From Lutispora sp003527145 (GTDB lineage Bacteria; Bacillota; Clostridia; Lutisporales; Lutisporaceae): DNA of 64,000 bases. Location: NCBI GenBank assembly GCA_029983695.1, contig JASBZB010000007.1:66499-130498 (forward strand). Direction: 5' to 3'. Under the pieces are notes generated by a model, which saw nothing but the letters and a program-made list of their open reading frames with translations, made no database searches and had not been told where the DNA came from. Below, in pieces: positions 8,938 to 17,554 of the stretch; position 1 is the first letter of the stretch, and each line of letters starts with the position of its first letter. A program made the position numbers and the translations under genes.

Positions 8938-9505
8938 CAGAAAAGCGAGAAGATTATTTGTTATAATATTTGCAGTTATAGTTTTGTACATACTAGGCTT
9001 AAACATTCCCAAGCTGTTGAATGCTATATATCCCATCGGGTACAGGGATATTATAGTCAAATATGCTGACTCGTATGGCCTGGACCCATATCTGATTGCT
9101 GCCATAATCAAGGTTGAAAGCGGTTATGACAGCTATGCCAGATCCTCTAAAGGGGCTTTGGGTTTAATGCAGATAAAGCCGTCAACAGGGGAGTGGATAG
9201 GAGAGAAGCTTAAGGTAACAAATTTTAGCGAGGAAATGTTGTATGACCCGGAGATAAATATAAAAATGGGATGCTGGTACCTGGACTATCTTTTTAAGTA
9301 TTATGATGGAGATATAAAGTTGGTCCTGGCTGCATACAACGGCGGTCAGGGTAATGTGAGCAAGTGGTTGAAGGACGCCGATTACAGTGATGACGGGGTG
9401 ACGCTGAAGAACATACCCTTTGCAGAAACGAAGCTTTATGTTGAAAAGATCAACAGAGCGTACAAGATGTACAATAAGATATATAGAGATCTAATTAACA
9501 AATGA
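8927..9505 (+). CDS. Membrane-anchored lytic transglycosylase (SLT domain)
   Basis: 192 residues, TTG start preceded by AAGGGGAG. A signal anchor (about 10-28) is followed by the Slt70-type catalytic domain. Its hallmarks are VESGYDSYARSSKGALGLMQ with the catalytic glutamate of the ES pair, and the AYNGGQGNV motif. It is expected to cleave peptidoglycan to 1,6-anhydro-muropeptides outside the membrane. Its place in the polA-coaE operon is typical for Clostridia. Confidence 0.9.
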   Translation: MINSRKARRLFVIIFAVIVLYILGLNIPKLLNAIYPIGYRDIIVKYADSYGLDPYLIAAIIKVESGYDSYARSSKGALGLMQIKPSTGEWIGEKLKVTNFSEEMLYDPEINIKMGCWYLDYLFKYYDGDIKLVLAAYNGGQGNVSKWLKDADYSDDGVTLKNIPFAETKLYVEKINRAYKMYNKIYRDLINK

Positions 9506-9520
9506 AAGGAATGAAATTGA

Positions 9521-10555
9521 TTGGCTGAAATAAGAAATTTAGCTGATGTAAAAAAAATTGAATTAGACCCCAACAGGCAAATTCATTCTGCCGGCGAGCA
9601 GGAAATTCTGGATGGATATACTACAGATATTTATTTCGTGAGAACTGTAGATATTTTAGACTCTATGGGAATAGCCGATAAGACGGTTACGGCAGAAATC
9701 TTTCCAAGGAAACCCGGTATTTTTGCGGGAATACAAGAGGCCTTTAATGCCTTAAAAAATAAAGATCTGGAAATATGGGCGCTGCCGGAAGGTGAAAGCT
9801 TCGAAGGCAAAGAAACGGTAATGAGAATTATAGGGTCATACAGGGAGATATGCATATATGAAACAATATTGCTGGGTATCCTTGCAAGCTCCTGCGGCTG
9901 GGCGACCGCTGCAAGAGAGTGCAGAGAAGCCTGCAAGGATAAGTCCTTCATCGTATTCGGATCAAGACATGTCCACCCTTCTGTGGCTCCGGTGATGGAA
10001 AGAGCTGCTTTTATCGGAGGCGCTAACGGAGTCAGCAATATATTGGCGGCTAAGCTATTAGGCATAGAGCCATCAGGGACTTTACCCCATGCATCGTTTT
10101 TGATCGCAGGAGATACTGTGTCGGTTGCTCAGGCATATGACAATACAATGCCTGAAGACCACAAAAGGATTGTTCTTATCGACACATTTAAAGATGAAGC
10201 AGAAGAGGCACTGAGGGTAGCAAAGGCTTTGGGAGGAAATCTCTATGGCATCAGACTGGATACTCCCAGCGAAAGAGGAGGAGTGACGGCAGAACTGGTG
10301 AAGGAAGTGAGAGCCCGTCTTGATATGGAAGGCTATAATGAAGTGAAGATATTCGTTTCCGGAGGCCTGTACCCTGACAAGATAAAGCTCTTGAGCGAAG
10401 CGGGTGCAGATTCCTTCGGAATAGGAAGCTATATATCAGGAGCATCAGCGATTGATATGACCATGGACCTCAAGGAGATTGAGGGTAAGCCTATTGCAAA
10501 GAGGGGAAGAATCCCGGGCAGGGTGGAGAATCCTAAGCTTATCAGGCTTAAATAG
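9521..10555 (+). CDS. Nicotinate phosphoribosyltransferase
   Basis: 344 residues, TTG start after GAAAGGA. The family converts nicotinate and PRPP to nicotinate mononucleotide in NAD salvage. Seen: the N-terminal TTDIYFVRT segment with the family's substrate-site tyrosine, FGSRHVHPSVAPVMERAAFIGGANGVSN in the central barrel, GTLPHASFLIAGD, and the phosphate-binding VSGGLYPDKI and FGIGSYISG near the end. At 344 residues it belongs to the short form, comparable to archaeal and thermophile enzymes rather than to the ~480-residue PncB. The start codon is inferred from spacing. Confidence 0.88.
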   Translation: MAEIRNLADVKKIELDPNRQIHSAGEQEILDGYTTDIYFVRTVDILDSMGIADKTVTAEIFPRKPGIFAGIQEAFNALKNKDLEIWALPEGESFEGKETVMRIIGSYREICIYETILLGILASSCGWATAARECREACKDKSFIVFGSRHVHPSVAPVMERAAFIGGANGVSNILAAKLLGIEPSGTLPHASFLIAGDTVSVAQAYDNTMPEDHKRIVLIDTFKDEAEEALRVAKALGGNLYGIRLDTPSERGGVTAELVKEVRARLDMEGYNEVKIFVSGGLYPDKIKLLSEAGADSFGIGSYISGASAIDMTMDLKEIEGKPIAKRGRIPGRVENPKLIRLK

Positions 10556-10579
10556 TATACCAAGGAGAAGAATTATTTT

Positions 10580-12187
10580 ATGAAGCGAAAAATTTTTCCT
10601 ATAGCATTATTAATCATCATTTTACTTCTTGCGGTATCATGTTCTAAACCTGAAATTCAGGGAGGGACTGAGGTGCACATAGAAGATGAGAAACCGGGCA
10701 AAGGCGGAGTGATCAGCATTGGCTGCATTGAACCTTTAACCTTTAATCCTTTGCTGGTAAACAGCAGAAGCTATGGTGATCTCACAAAACTTTTGTTTAA
10801 TGGACTTGTAGAGTATAATAATGCTTTAAAGCCCGTGCTCGTGCTGGCTGATGATATCAGCTTCGCAGAGGGTACAGGCCAAGCTGTGGTGAAGCTGAAA
10901 GAAAACTTGCATTGGAGCGATGGAGTGAGATTGACCTCAGAGGATGTGAAGTTCACTCTGGACACTATAAAAAACTCACCTGATTCCATTTATAAGTCAA
11001 AGCTGAATCGCATTATTTCATATCAAACGGTAAATGATGTTACTATAAAAATAAATTTCGGAAATTGGCAATATAGTGCTATGGATTCATTGAGCTTTCC
11101 TATAATTCCAAAGCATGTATTTGCTGCAAACCCAAATGCGGCGCCGGTAGGTACAGGCCCTTATAAGGTATCTTCCTACAGCAAGTTGAAGTATATGGAG
11201 CTGAAGACCAATGAATACAGCATGCATAATTCGACATCATATATTACTACTATCAGAGTCAATTTTATAAAAGACACAGATTCATTTGACACTGCCTTTC
11301 AGTCAGGACAGATAGATATGATTAATGCATCTTCTTATGGATGGGAAAAATATAAAGAATTGCGTAACGTAAATACTTATAGGTACCTTTCCAGGGATTA
11401 TGAATTTATAGCGGTAAATTTTCAAAACCCTGTACTGGCTGAGGTTGAAATAAGGAAGGCTTTAATGTATGGAATAAACAGAAAGGCCATAATAGAGAAA
11501 TACCTGTTGGGCAACGCCTCTGTTACTGATACGCCAATAAGAAGCGACTCATGGATGTTTGACGGAGATGTTAATAAGTACACCTACAGCAAGGCGGAAG
11601 CTCAATATGCTATAAATAACGCCAAATTTTTGCTGAATGAGAAATCTAATATTTATGAGCGGGAAATAGACGGCAAGAAACAGCAGATTAGATTAACCTT
11701 TATAACTAATTCGGAAAATGAATACAGAAAAAAAGCAGCTGAAGACATAAAGAAAAGCCTTGAGGAGATAGGCTTTGTAATCGATTTGAAAATAATGCCC
11801 TTTGAAGAAGTAAAAAAGCAAATGGAATCAAAAAAGTTTGATCTGGCACTTGTGGGTATGAGCTTTTCACCGGAAAGTGATTTATATGATTTTCTTCATA
11901 GTACGAAAGCTGTTGGGGGAAAAAATTATGGCAGCTATAGCAACCCCAGAGTCGACGCGTTGCTGGAGGAATCCCAGAATTCACAGAGTCAGGAAAGCAA
12001 ATATATCAGCTACCTGGAGCTTCAGAGGATAATAAAAGATGAGTTGCCGGTTATAAGCTTGTTCTATAAAGAATATGCTTTAGTCATGAGAAGCAAAGTG
12101 CGCGGGGAAATTCAAGCTGACAGCGAGAATCTCTTCAGAACTATAAATAATTGGTACATTACCGAGTCATTAAGGCAGGATGAATAA
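10580..12187 (+). CDS. Peptide-type ABC transporter substrate-binding lipoprotein (family 5)
   Basis: 535 residues. A lipoprotein signal ends in the lipobox LAVSC (Cys at residue 21). The body is a DppA/OppA-like SBP_bac_5 fold, with the FNPLLVNS entry segment and the NLHWSDGVRLTSEDVKFTLDTIK motif. It is expected to be anchored outside the membrane and to bind oligopeptides or similar ligands. No permease or ATPase gene adjoins it, so it is an orphan that must share a transporter encoded elsewhere. Confidence 0.88.
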   Translation: MKRKIFPIALLIIILLLAVSCSKPEIQGGTEVHIEDEKPGKGGVISIGCIEPLTFNPLLVNSRSYGDLTKLLFNGLVEYNNALKPVLVLADDISFAEGTGQAVVKLKENLHWSDGVRLTSEDVKFTLDTIKNSPDSIYKSKLNRIISYQTVNDVTIKINFGNWQYSAMDSLSFPIIPKHVFAANPNAAPVGTGPYKVSSYSKLKYMELKTNEYSMHNSTSYITTIRVNFIKDTDSFDTAFQSGQIDMINASSYGWEKYKELRNVNTYRYLSRDYEFIAVNFQNPVLAEVEIRKALMYGINRKAIIEKYLLGNASVTDTPIRSDSWMFDGDVNKYTYSKAEAQYAINNAKFLLNEKSNIYEREIDGKKQQIRLTFITNSENEYRKKAAEDIKKSLEEIGFVIDLKIMPFEEVKKQMESKKFDLALVGMSFSPESDLYDFLHSTKAVGGKNYGSYSNPRVDALLEESQNSQSQESKYISYLELQRIIKDELPVISLFYKEYALVMRSKVRGEIQADSENLFRTINNWYITESLRQDE

Positions 12188-12194
12188 AATGTTA

Positions 12195-12223
12195 TTGACA
12201 TAAACCTTTGCAGAATATATAAT
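12195..12223 (+). promoter_or_regulatory. Consensus promoter of tRNA-Leu (GAG)
   Basis: TTGACA (12195-12200), 17 bases, TATAAT (12218-12223): an exact match to the sigma-A consensus, 30 bases upstream of the mature tRNA. Confidence 0.88.
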
Positions 12224-12253
12224 AATCCATGTAGCAGATTTAATAAATGCTTT

Positions 12254-12336
12254 GCGAGAGTGGCGGAACTGGCAGACGCGCACGTTTGAGGGGCGTGTGG
12301 GCAACCATACGGGTTCAAGTCCCGTCTCTCGCACCA
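12254..12336 (+). tRNA. tRNA-Leu, anticodon GAG
   Basis: An 83-nt gene with encoded CCA. The acceptor GCGAGAG pairs with CTCTCGC. The anticodon arm CACGT/GCGTG encloses a loop with GAG. A class II variable arm and a GGTTCAAGTCC T-arm are present. Confidence 0.95.
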
Positions 12337-12349
12337 TATAGAATTTTAG

Positions 12350-12390
12350 GACTTCAGGGCTTTATAAGCTTTGAAGTCTTTTATTTTTTG
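12350..12390 (+). terminator. Terminator of tRNA-Leu (GAG)
   Basis: A 13-bp stem with two G-U pairs (12350-12362/12366-12378) and a 3-base loop, followed by a T-rich tract. Confidence 0.85.
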
Positions 12391-12573
12391 AACGTGATAA
12401 TTATTTCACGTATTTTCTAGCTTTATGAGCTATATAAGATTTATTCTGCAACCAAAGCTCCTGAATTGTATTTTAGACCGTTCTCAATTTACTGATTTTA
12501 CATGTGCACATTAAAAGGATTTTCATAGCTTTTGTAGAATATTAATACTCATATAAATCATTAAGGTGGTATT

Positions 12574-13113
12574 ATGCTTGCATTAAACTTAGAAATTGAG
12601 AATTTTTTTTTCAGGGATATAAAAAAGGATGAATTAGATAAGGTTTTAGAGCTATACAATGATGTTGACGAATCAATTTTTGCTACAGGAATAGATAGAC
12701 GGCTATCCATAGAGGAGATGGAAGAAAAATATCTGGAGGTTTTGATCAACAGCTATGAATTTTTTATCGGAATTTTTTCTAAGGATAAAGGCGAACTCAC
12801 TGGGGTAATAAAGGGGCACATAGATTATGACAATAGCGAAGAAGCTTGGATTTCATCATTTTTGATCAAAAAGGATTTTAGAAATACAGGCATAGGCAAT
12901 AAAAGCATCAATGCTTTTATATCTTTTATGAATAAAACCTATGATGTTAAAAAGGTTTTGGCCGGAGTTATTTCTAAAAACAAGAGAGGCATGGAATTCT
13001 GGATAAATGCAGGCTTTCAGCATATAAGGGTTATCAAGGAATATATCAGCCTGAACAACGGTTATGAAGATTTCATCATATTAAAAAAAGATATCAGGAC
13101 TTTCAATACATAA
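12574..13113 (+). CDS. GNAT-family acetyltransferase
   Basis: 179 residues, ATG after TAAGGTGG. The GNAT fold is indicated by FFRDIKKDELDKVLELYNDVD at the N-terminus, the acetyl-CoA-binding LIKKDFRNTGIGNKSINAFI (about 105-125), and the terminal GMEFWINAGFQHIRVIKEY segment. The acceptor substrate is unknown. It is monocistronic between the tRNA-Leu terminator and the redox cluster. Confidence 0.82.
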   Translation: MLALNLEIENFFFRDIKKDELDKVLELYNDVDESIFATGIDRRLSIEEMEEKYLEVLINSYEFFIGIFSKDKGELTGVIKGHIDYDNSEEAWISSFLIKKDFRNTGIGNKSINAFISFMNKTYDVKKVLAGVISKNKRGMEFWINAGFQHIRVIKEYISLNNGYEDFIILKKDIRTFNT

Positions 13114-13244
13114 TAACTCCCCTATGTTTTTAGAGGAGCTATTATTTAAAATGTTTTGTTACATTTTTAACATTGTGTATTTATGAATACATATTATTAA
13201 TTAAAGGAATTTATTATATAATCTTATTGAGGGGAGGATAACAG

Positions 13245-13604
13245 ATGAAGCTTAGGCAAATAAAAGATGCCTTGCAGGCTGATGTGCTATGGGGGGAGGA
13301 ATCGCTGGATAGGGAGATTTCCTATGCATTCGGTTCTGACTTGATGAGCGATGTTTTAGCCTTTGTAAAAACAGGGACGATTCTTTTGACGGGTCTGATA
13401 AATTCTCAGGTTATCAGAACTGCTGAGATGGCTGATGTGAGCGCTATACTTTTTGTAAGAGGCAAGGTTCCCGATGAGGATGTCATAGATCTTGCCAGAG
13501 AAAATTCTATAACGATCCTTACGACGAAATATACTCTTTTTACAACTTCCGGAATACTTTATAGCTGTGGATTAAGAGGAATAGAAGCAGAATCTAGGAG
13601 ATAA
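13245..13604 (+). CDS. DRTGG-domain protein (first copy)
   Basis: 119 residues, ATG after GGGGAGGATAACAG. It matches the stand-alone DRTGG fold seen N-terminal to some CBS and HPr-kinase-like proteins: KLRQIKDALQADVLWG, the central GSDLMSDVLAF, then LTGLINSQVIRTAEMADVSAILFVRGK. A ligand or catalytic role is not established for stand-alone members. It opens a cluster that carries a second DRTGG protein (15334-15672), two HATPase proteins and hydrogenase-like subunits, so a regulatory role in redox metabolism is an inference from context. Confidence 0.78.
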   Translation: MKLRQIKDALQADVLWGEESLDREISYAFGSDLMSDVLAFVKTGTILLTGLINSQVIRTAEMADVSAILFVRGKVPDEDVIDLARENSITILTTKYTLFTTSGILYSCGLRGIEAESRR

Positions 13605-13608
13605 AGAT

Positions 13609-14040
13609 ATGGGAAATATATCATATGAATTTCAGGTTGAGAAGGATGATTTTGAAAGGGCCGGCGAGGCTTCGAGCAAAATAAAGAAAATTTTGAGACA
13701 GCTTGGAATGGATTCAGGAATCATTAGGAGGGTTGCGATAGGAGCATATGAGGCAGAAATAAATTTAGTCATACATTCTTTAGGAGGAATAATTAGTTTC
13801 AGTATTGAACCGAAATCAATAACAATAATTGCAAAGGATAGCGGTCCAGGCATTGAGAATGTTGAACTCGCTATGAAAGAAGGATATTCCACCGCCCCTG
13901 AGAGGATTAGAGAGATGGGCTTTGGAGCTGGAATGGGGCTGCCAAATATGAAAAAATGCTCAGATAGCTTTAGTATTGAAAGCGTTGTTGGAAAGGGTAC
14001 TGTAATCACGATGAAAATGATGCTGAAAGATGGTGATTAA
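13609..14040 (+). CDS. HATPase_c protein, anti-sigma/histidine-kinase-like (first copy)
   Basis: 143 residues. A compact GHKL ATPase domain without a phospho-acceptor or sensor region: an N-box around AIGAYEAEINLVIHSLGG, the G1 box AKDSGPGIENVE, and the G2 region GFGAGMGLPNMKKCSDSF. The size and layout resemble RsbW/SpoIIAB-like serine kinases. It lies 4 bases after the DRTGG gene, and its TAA directly abuts the ATG of the H-cluster protein gene, so the three are tightly coupled. Confidence 0.82.
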   Translation: MGNISYEFQVEKDDFERAGEASSKIKKILRQLGMDSGIIRRVAIGAYEAEINLVIHSLGGIISFSIEPKSITIIAKDSGPGIENVELAMKEGYSTAPERIREMGFGAGMGLPNMKKCSDSFSIESVVGKGTVITMKMMLKDGD

Positions 14041-15318
14041 ATGGGCGAAGAGTATAATCACTCAGTTATATTGCGAGAAGATAGGTGCATAGGTTGTACC
14101 GGCTGTCTGAAAGTTTGTCCTACTGAAGCCATAAGAGTGAGAAATGGAAAAGCTAAAATAATTCCTGAAAGATGCATAGATTGCGGTGAATGCATAAAAA
14201 TATGCCCCAATCATGCTAAGAGCGCCATAACAGACGAATTGAGCATGATCAAAAAATATAAATACAGCATAGCTATACCTTCATTAACTATATATGGACA
14301 GTTTCCTTCCAATATCGGCATAAGCGATATGCTGGAAGCCATTAAAAAAATAGGTTTTGATGAAGTGGTTGAAGGCACTGTAGGAGCAGACATATCCATC
14401 CATTTGATAAAGGAATACCTGCTCAAAAAACCTGATATAAAGGTTCCTGTAATCAATTCATCCTGTCCGGCGGTTATAAGGCTGATACAAATGAGGTTCC
14501 CGGATTTGATCCCCAATATAATCGACATTGAAACACCGATAGAAATAACTGCCAGGATTGCGAAGACAGAGGCATCCAAGAGAATGGGCTTGAGCCTTGA
14601 AGATATAGGTGTTTTTTTTATTACTCCATGTACTGCAAGGGTTACGAGCATTAGAAACCCTTTAGGAATAAACAAATCATATGTTAATGGTGCAATTTCC
14701 ATGAAGGAGATATATGGGGAGATCGTACGGAATTTGGTAACTCATAATACGCCCAATATGGGTACGAGTACAAAGGAATCCCTGTTTTGGCCTATTGCCG
14801 GAGGTCAGGCGGAGGCTCTGGATATCGAAAACTATCTTGCCGTAGACGGTATTCATGATGTCATAAGGGTTCTTGAGGAAATAGAACTTGGCAAACTGGA
14901 GGATGTTGAGTTTATCGAGTGCTCTGCTTGTACAGGTGGATGTGTAGGCGGACCCCTGGTCATCCAAAATTCTTTTATCGCTAAGAATAGAATAATGAAA
15001 TATGCAAGAAATATAAAAGATACCAAGCATACTGAAGAAGAACTGAACAAGTTTATAGAGATGTATGAAAGCGGGTTTATCAGATTGACGGAAAAGATAG
15101 AGCCTAAACCTGTTATGATGTTAGATAAGGATATAGTCAAGTCCATTCAAAAGATGGAGTTTGTTACCGAGATACTAAAGGGACTGCCTGGTTTGGATTG
15201 CGGCATATGCGGTTCTCCAACCTGCAGAGCTTTTGCAGAGGATATTGTAAAAGGAGAGAACAGCAGGGCAATATGTATGATTAAAACCATGAATGGCTTT
15301 AAAAATAGAAAAAGTTAG
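14041..15318 (+). CDS. Atypical [FeFe]-hydrogenase-like (H-cluster) iron-sulfur protein
   Basis: 425 residues. It begins with a two-[4Fe-4S] ferredoxin (Cys16/19/22/26 and Cys45/48/51/55). The hydrogenase large-subunit C domain follows, with the H-cluster cysteines all present: Cys142 (NSSCP), Cys197 (TPCTAR), Cys297 and Cys301 (SACTGGC). The C-terminal Fe-S domain has Cys387/390/395/412. The first cysteine of the usual TSCCP motif, the proton-relay cysteine, is Ser141 here, and the usual lysine of motif 2 is Arg200. This suggests a sensory or low-activity protein rather than a bulk hydrogenase. The flanking kinase-like and DRTGG genes support a regulatory role. Confidence 0.82.
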   Translation: MGEEYNHSVILREDRCIGCTGCLKVCPTEAIRVRNGKAKIIPERCIDCGECIKICPNHAKSAITDELSMIKKYKYSIAIPSLTIYGQFPSNIGISDMLEAIKKIGFDEVVEGTVGADISIHLIKEYLLKKPDIKVPVINSSCPAVIRLIQMRFPDLIPNIIDIETPIEITARIAKTEASKRMGLSLEDIGVFFITPCTARVTSIRNPLGINKSYVNGAISMKEIYGEIVRNLVTHNTPNMGTSTKESLFWPIAGGQAEALDIENYLAVDGIHDVIRVLEEIELGKLEDVEFIECSACTGGCVGGPLVIQNSFIAKNRIMKYARNIKDTKHTEEELNKFIEMYESGFIRLTEKIEPKPVMMLDKDIVKSIQKMEFVTEILKGLPGLDCGICGSPTCRAFAEDIVKGENSRAICMIKTMNGFKNRKS

Positions 15319-15333
15319 AGGAGTGCATTTCAG

Positions 15334-15672
15334 ATGACGGTCAGAGAAATGTGTGAAAGATTGGAGCTTAAACCTTTAACCGGAGAATGCGGGATGGACC
15401 GGGAGGTAAGCGGTGCTTACATTTGCGATCTTTTGAGTTGGGTTATGTCTCATGCTCAGAAGGGAGATGCATGGATCACTATTCAAACTCATACTAATAT
15501 TGTTGCGGTAGCTGCTTTGCTTGAGCTTTCTTCCGTTATTATAGCTGAGGCTGCAGAGGTAGAGGAGGATACGATCAAAAAAGCAATTGATGAGGATATA
15601 CCGGTGCTGGTTTCCAATAAAAGCGCTTTTTTGATAGCTAAAGGATTATTAAATGCCGGATTAGGTAAATAG
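15334..15672 (+). CDS. DRTGG-domain protein (second copy)
   Basis: 112 residues, ATG after AGAGGAGTG with about 8-base spacing. Same fold as the protein at 13245-13604 but diverged: TVREMCERLELKPLTGE at the start, the core ICDLLSWVMSHAQKGDAWIT, then the C-terminal VLVSNKSAFLIAKGLLNAGL. It immediately precedes the PHP-domain gene, and the pair of DRTGG proteins flanks the H-cluster protein gene. Function unknown. Confidence 0.75.
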   Translation: MTVREMCERLELKPLTGECGMDREVSGAYICDLLSWVMSHAQKGDAWITIQTHTNIVAVAALLELSSVIIAEAAEVEEDTIKKAIDEDIPVLVSNKSAFLIAKGLLNAGLGK

Positions 15673-15673
15673 T

Positions 15674-16399
15674 ATGAAATTCGCAGTTGATTTGCATATT
15701 CATTCTGCTTTATCGCCTTGCGGCGATGAAGATATGACTCCTAATAACATAGTTAATATGGCACTGATAAAAGGCTTGGATATAATAGCAGTGACGGATC
15801 ACAACAGCGCAGCAAATTTGCCTGCGATTCTTGAGGTTGGCAAAAAACAGGGGCTTATGATTGTGCCGGGCATAGAGGTTCAGACAAAAGAAGAAGTGCA
15901 CATCATATGTCTTTTTAGGACTCTTCAGAGCGCTTTGAAGCTTGATGAGATCATATATAATTGTCTGCCCGATATGCCAAACAATGAAGAGGTTTTTGGC
16001 CGGCAGCTCATTATGAACTCCGAAGACCAAATTATAGGCAAGGCAGACAAACTGCTTATATCTTCATGTGCTTTATCCGTAAATGATGTTTTTATTCTGA
16101 CTAACGGCTTAGGCGGGGTATGCATACCTGCACATGTAGATAGGCCTGCATATAGCATAACTGCCAATCTCGGATTTATTCCGCCTTCGCTGAAGGTTAA
16201 GACTGTGGAGCTTTCAAAAAAAGATAGTCCGGAGATCATAATGAAAAGGCATCCTTTTTTAAAGAAGTACGATTATATCATATCCTCAGATGCCCATTAT
16301 CTATGGGACATAAGCGAGAGAGAGTTTTTTGTCGAAATGGAATTTCTCAGTTTTACAAACTTATTCGATATATTATGCCCAAATCAAAAAAAATTATAA
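15674..16399 (+). CDS. PHP-domain metal-dependent phosphoesterase
   Basis: 241 residues. PHP motifs: DLHIHSALSPCG (first metal-binding histidines), AVTDHNSAAN, a glutamate in VPGIEVQTKEEVHIIC, the later CIPAHVDRP and the final SSDAHYLWDI. It resembles TrpH-like nucleotide or 3'-5' phosphoesterases, but the substrate is unknown. It starts one base after the stop of the DRTGG gene and ends the first half of the redox cluster; the next gene has its own promoter. Confidence 0.85.
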   Translation: MKFAVDLHIHSALSPCGDEDMTPNNIVNMALIKGLDIIAVTDHNSAANLPAILEVGKKQGLMIVPGIEVQTKEEVHIICLFRTLQSALKLDEIIYNCLPDMPNNEEVFGRQLIMNSEDQIIGKADKLLISSCALSVNDVFILTNGLGGVCIPAHVDRPAYSITANLGFIPPSLKVKTVELSKKDSPEIIMKRHPFLKKYDYIISSDAHYLWDISEREFFVEMEFLSFTNLFDILCPNQKKL

Positions 16400-16462
16400 T
16401 TAATTTTAAATATTGTTAAATTTTTTATTTAGTTATGTTACAATAAAAAATAGGGTTAATAA

Positions 16463-16490
16463 TTGACAGTTTTTTGTCAATATATACAAT
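16463..16490 (+). promoter_or_regulatory. Promoter with overlapping palindrome upstream of the NuoE-like gene
   Basis: TTGACA (16463-16468), 16 bases, TACAAT (16485-16490). The -35 box is also the left arm of a perfect 6+6+6 palindrome (16463-16480, TTGACA-N6-TGTCAA), an arrangement that suits a repressor operator. The geometry resembles Rex sites (TTG...CAA arms), but the inner bases differ. Confidence 0.55.
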
Positions 16491-16514
16491 GTATTTTAGG
16501 GAGGGGACTCTTTA

Positions 16515-16988
16515 ATGAACGAGCTTGAAATGAAAGAAAAAATGGAGAAGCTGGACCGGATAATTGAAAACCATAGAGACCAGCAAGGAGGCTTAATGCC
16601 TGTTCTTCATGAGACTCAAGAGCTTTTTGGATACATTCCTGAAGAGGCTCAAAAGAGAATATCAAAAGAACTAAACATTCCAATGGCGGAAATCTACGGA
16701 GTAGCAACTTTTTACTCCAGATTTACGCTCAAGCCTAGAGGTGAGCATACAATAGGTGTATGTTTGGGGACGGCTTGTTATGTAAAAAATGCTCAATTAG
16801 TTTTTGAAAGACTCCAAAAAGAGCTTAAAGTTAAACCGGGAGGGACTACTGCAGATAACAAATTCACGCTGGAGGCTACCAGATGCCTGGGATGCTGCGG
16901 ACTTGCGCCTGTTATGATGATAGGAGAAGACGTATACGGCAAGCTTGTTCCCGATGATATACCGGATATATTGAAAAAGTATCAATAG
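16515..16988 (+). CDS. NuoE-like [2Fe-2S] subunit (HydC/HndA type)
   Basis: 157 residues, ATG after GGGAGGGGAC. Thioredoxin-like [2Fe-2S] protein of the 24-kDa NADH dehydrogenase family. It has an N-terminal helical part with LMPVLHETQELFGYIPEEAQ, then the cluster ligands in VCLGTACYVKN (C-x4-C) and RCLGCCGLAP (C-x3-C). In NAD(P)-linked and electron-bifurcating hydrogenases and formate dehydrogenases it relays electrons to the flavin subunit. Here it heads a run with the HndB-like and NuoF-like genes. Confidence 0.92.
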   Translation: MNELEMKEKMEKLDRIIENHRDQQGGLMPVLHETQELFGYIPEEAQKRISKELNIPMAEIYGVATFYSRFTLKPRGEHTIGVCLGTACYVKNAQLVFERLQKELKVKPGGTTADNKFTLEATRCLGCCGLAPVMMIGEDVYGKLVPDDIPDILKKYQ

Positions 16989-16999
16989 TAGGTTTTATC

Positions 17000-17554
17000 A
17001 TGAAGGAATTGTCTCTTCATATACTTGATATCATTCAAAATTCTATTGCTGCGAAGGCCAGCTTAATTACTATAAATATTGTTGAAGATTTAACGACAGA
17101 TGTTTTCTCTATTGAAGTGATCGATAATGGACAAGGAATGGACAAGGAATTAGCAGAAAGAATAAAAGATCCTTTTATTACGGGGAGAAAAACCAGAAAG
17201 GTAGGCTTGGGAGTGCCTTTGCTCTATATAGCATGCACTCGATGTCAAGGAAATTTGGAGATTCAGTCCGATAAAGGAAAAGGCACCAAAGTTATTGCCT
17301 GGTTCAAGCATAGTCATATAGACAGGGCACCGCTGGGAAATATGATTGACACTATAATTGCTATAGTGATAGGCAATCCGGAGATAGATATTATATATAA
17401 TCATAGAATAAATGAAAACGAGTTTAATTTTGATACCAGGGAAATAAAGCATATTTTAGGGGAAGTACCTATCAATGAGCCTCAGGTTATCTCATGGATA
17501 AAGGGATTTTTGGAGGAAGGTCTCAATAGTTTAAATGGAGGTGCAAGAATATGA
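17000..17554 (+). CDS. HATPase_c (histidine-kinase-like ATPase) protein (second copy)
   Basis: 184 residues, ATG after AGTAGGTTTT (weak site, probably coupled to the preceding gene 11 bases upstream). GHKL ATPase motifs: N-box HILDIIQNSIAAKAS, G1 VIDNGQGMD, G2 RKVGLGVPLLY and a terminal GKGTKVIAWF. The C-terminal ~70 residues are outside the fold. There is no histidine phospho-acceptor or sensor. Insertion of such an ATPase between NuoE-like and HndB-like genes is a recurring clostridial arrangement, but its role is uncharacterised. Confidence 0.8.
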   Translation: MKELSLHILDIIQNSIAAKASLITINIVEDLTTDVFSIEVIDNGQGMDKELAERIKDPFITGRKTRKVGLGVPLLYIACTRCQGNLEIQSDKGKGTKVIAWFKHSHIDRAPLGNMIDTIIAIVIGNPEIDIIYNHRINENEFNFDTREIKHILGEVPINEPQVISWIKGFLEEGLNSLNGGARI

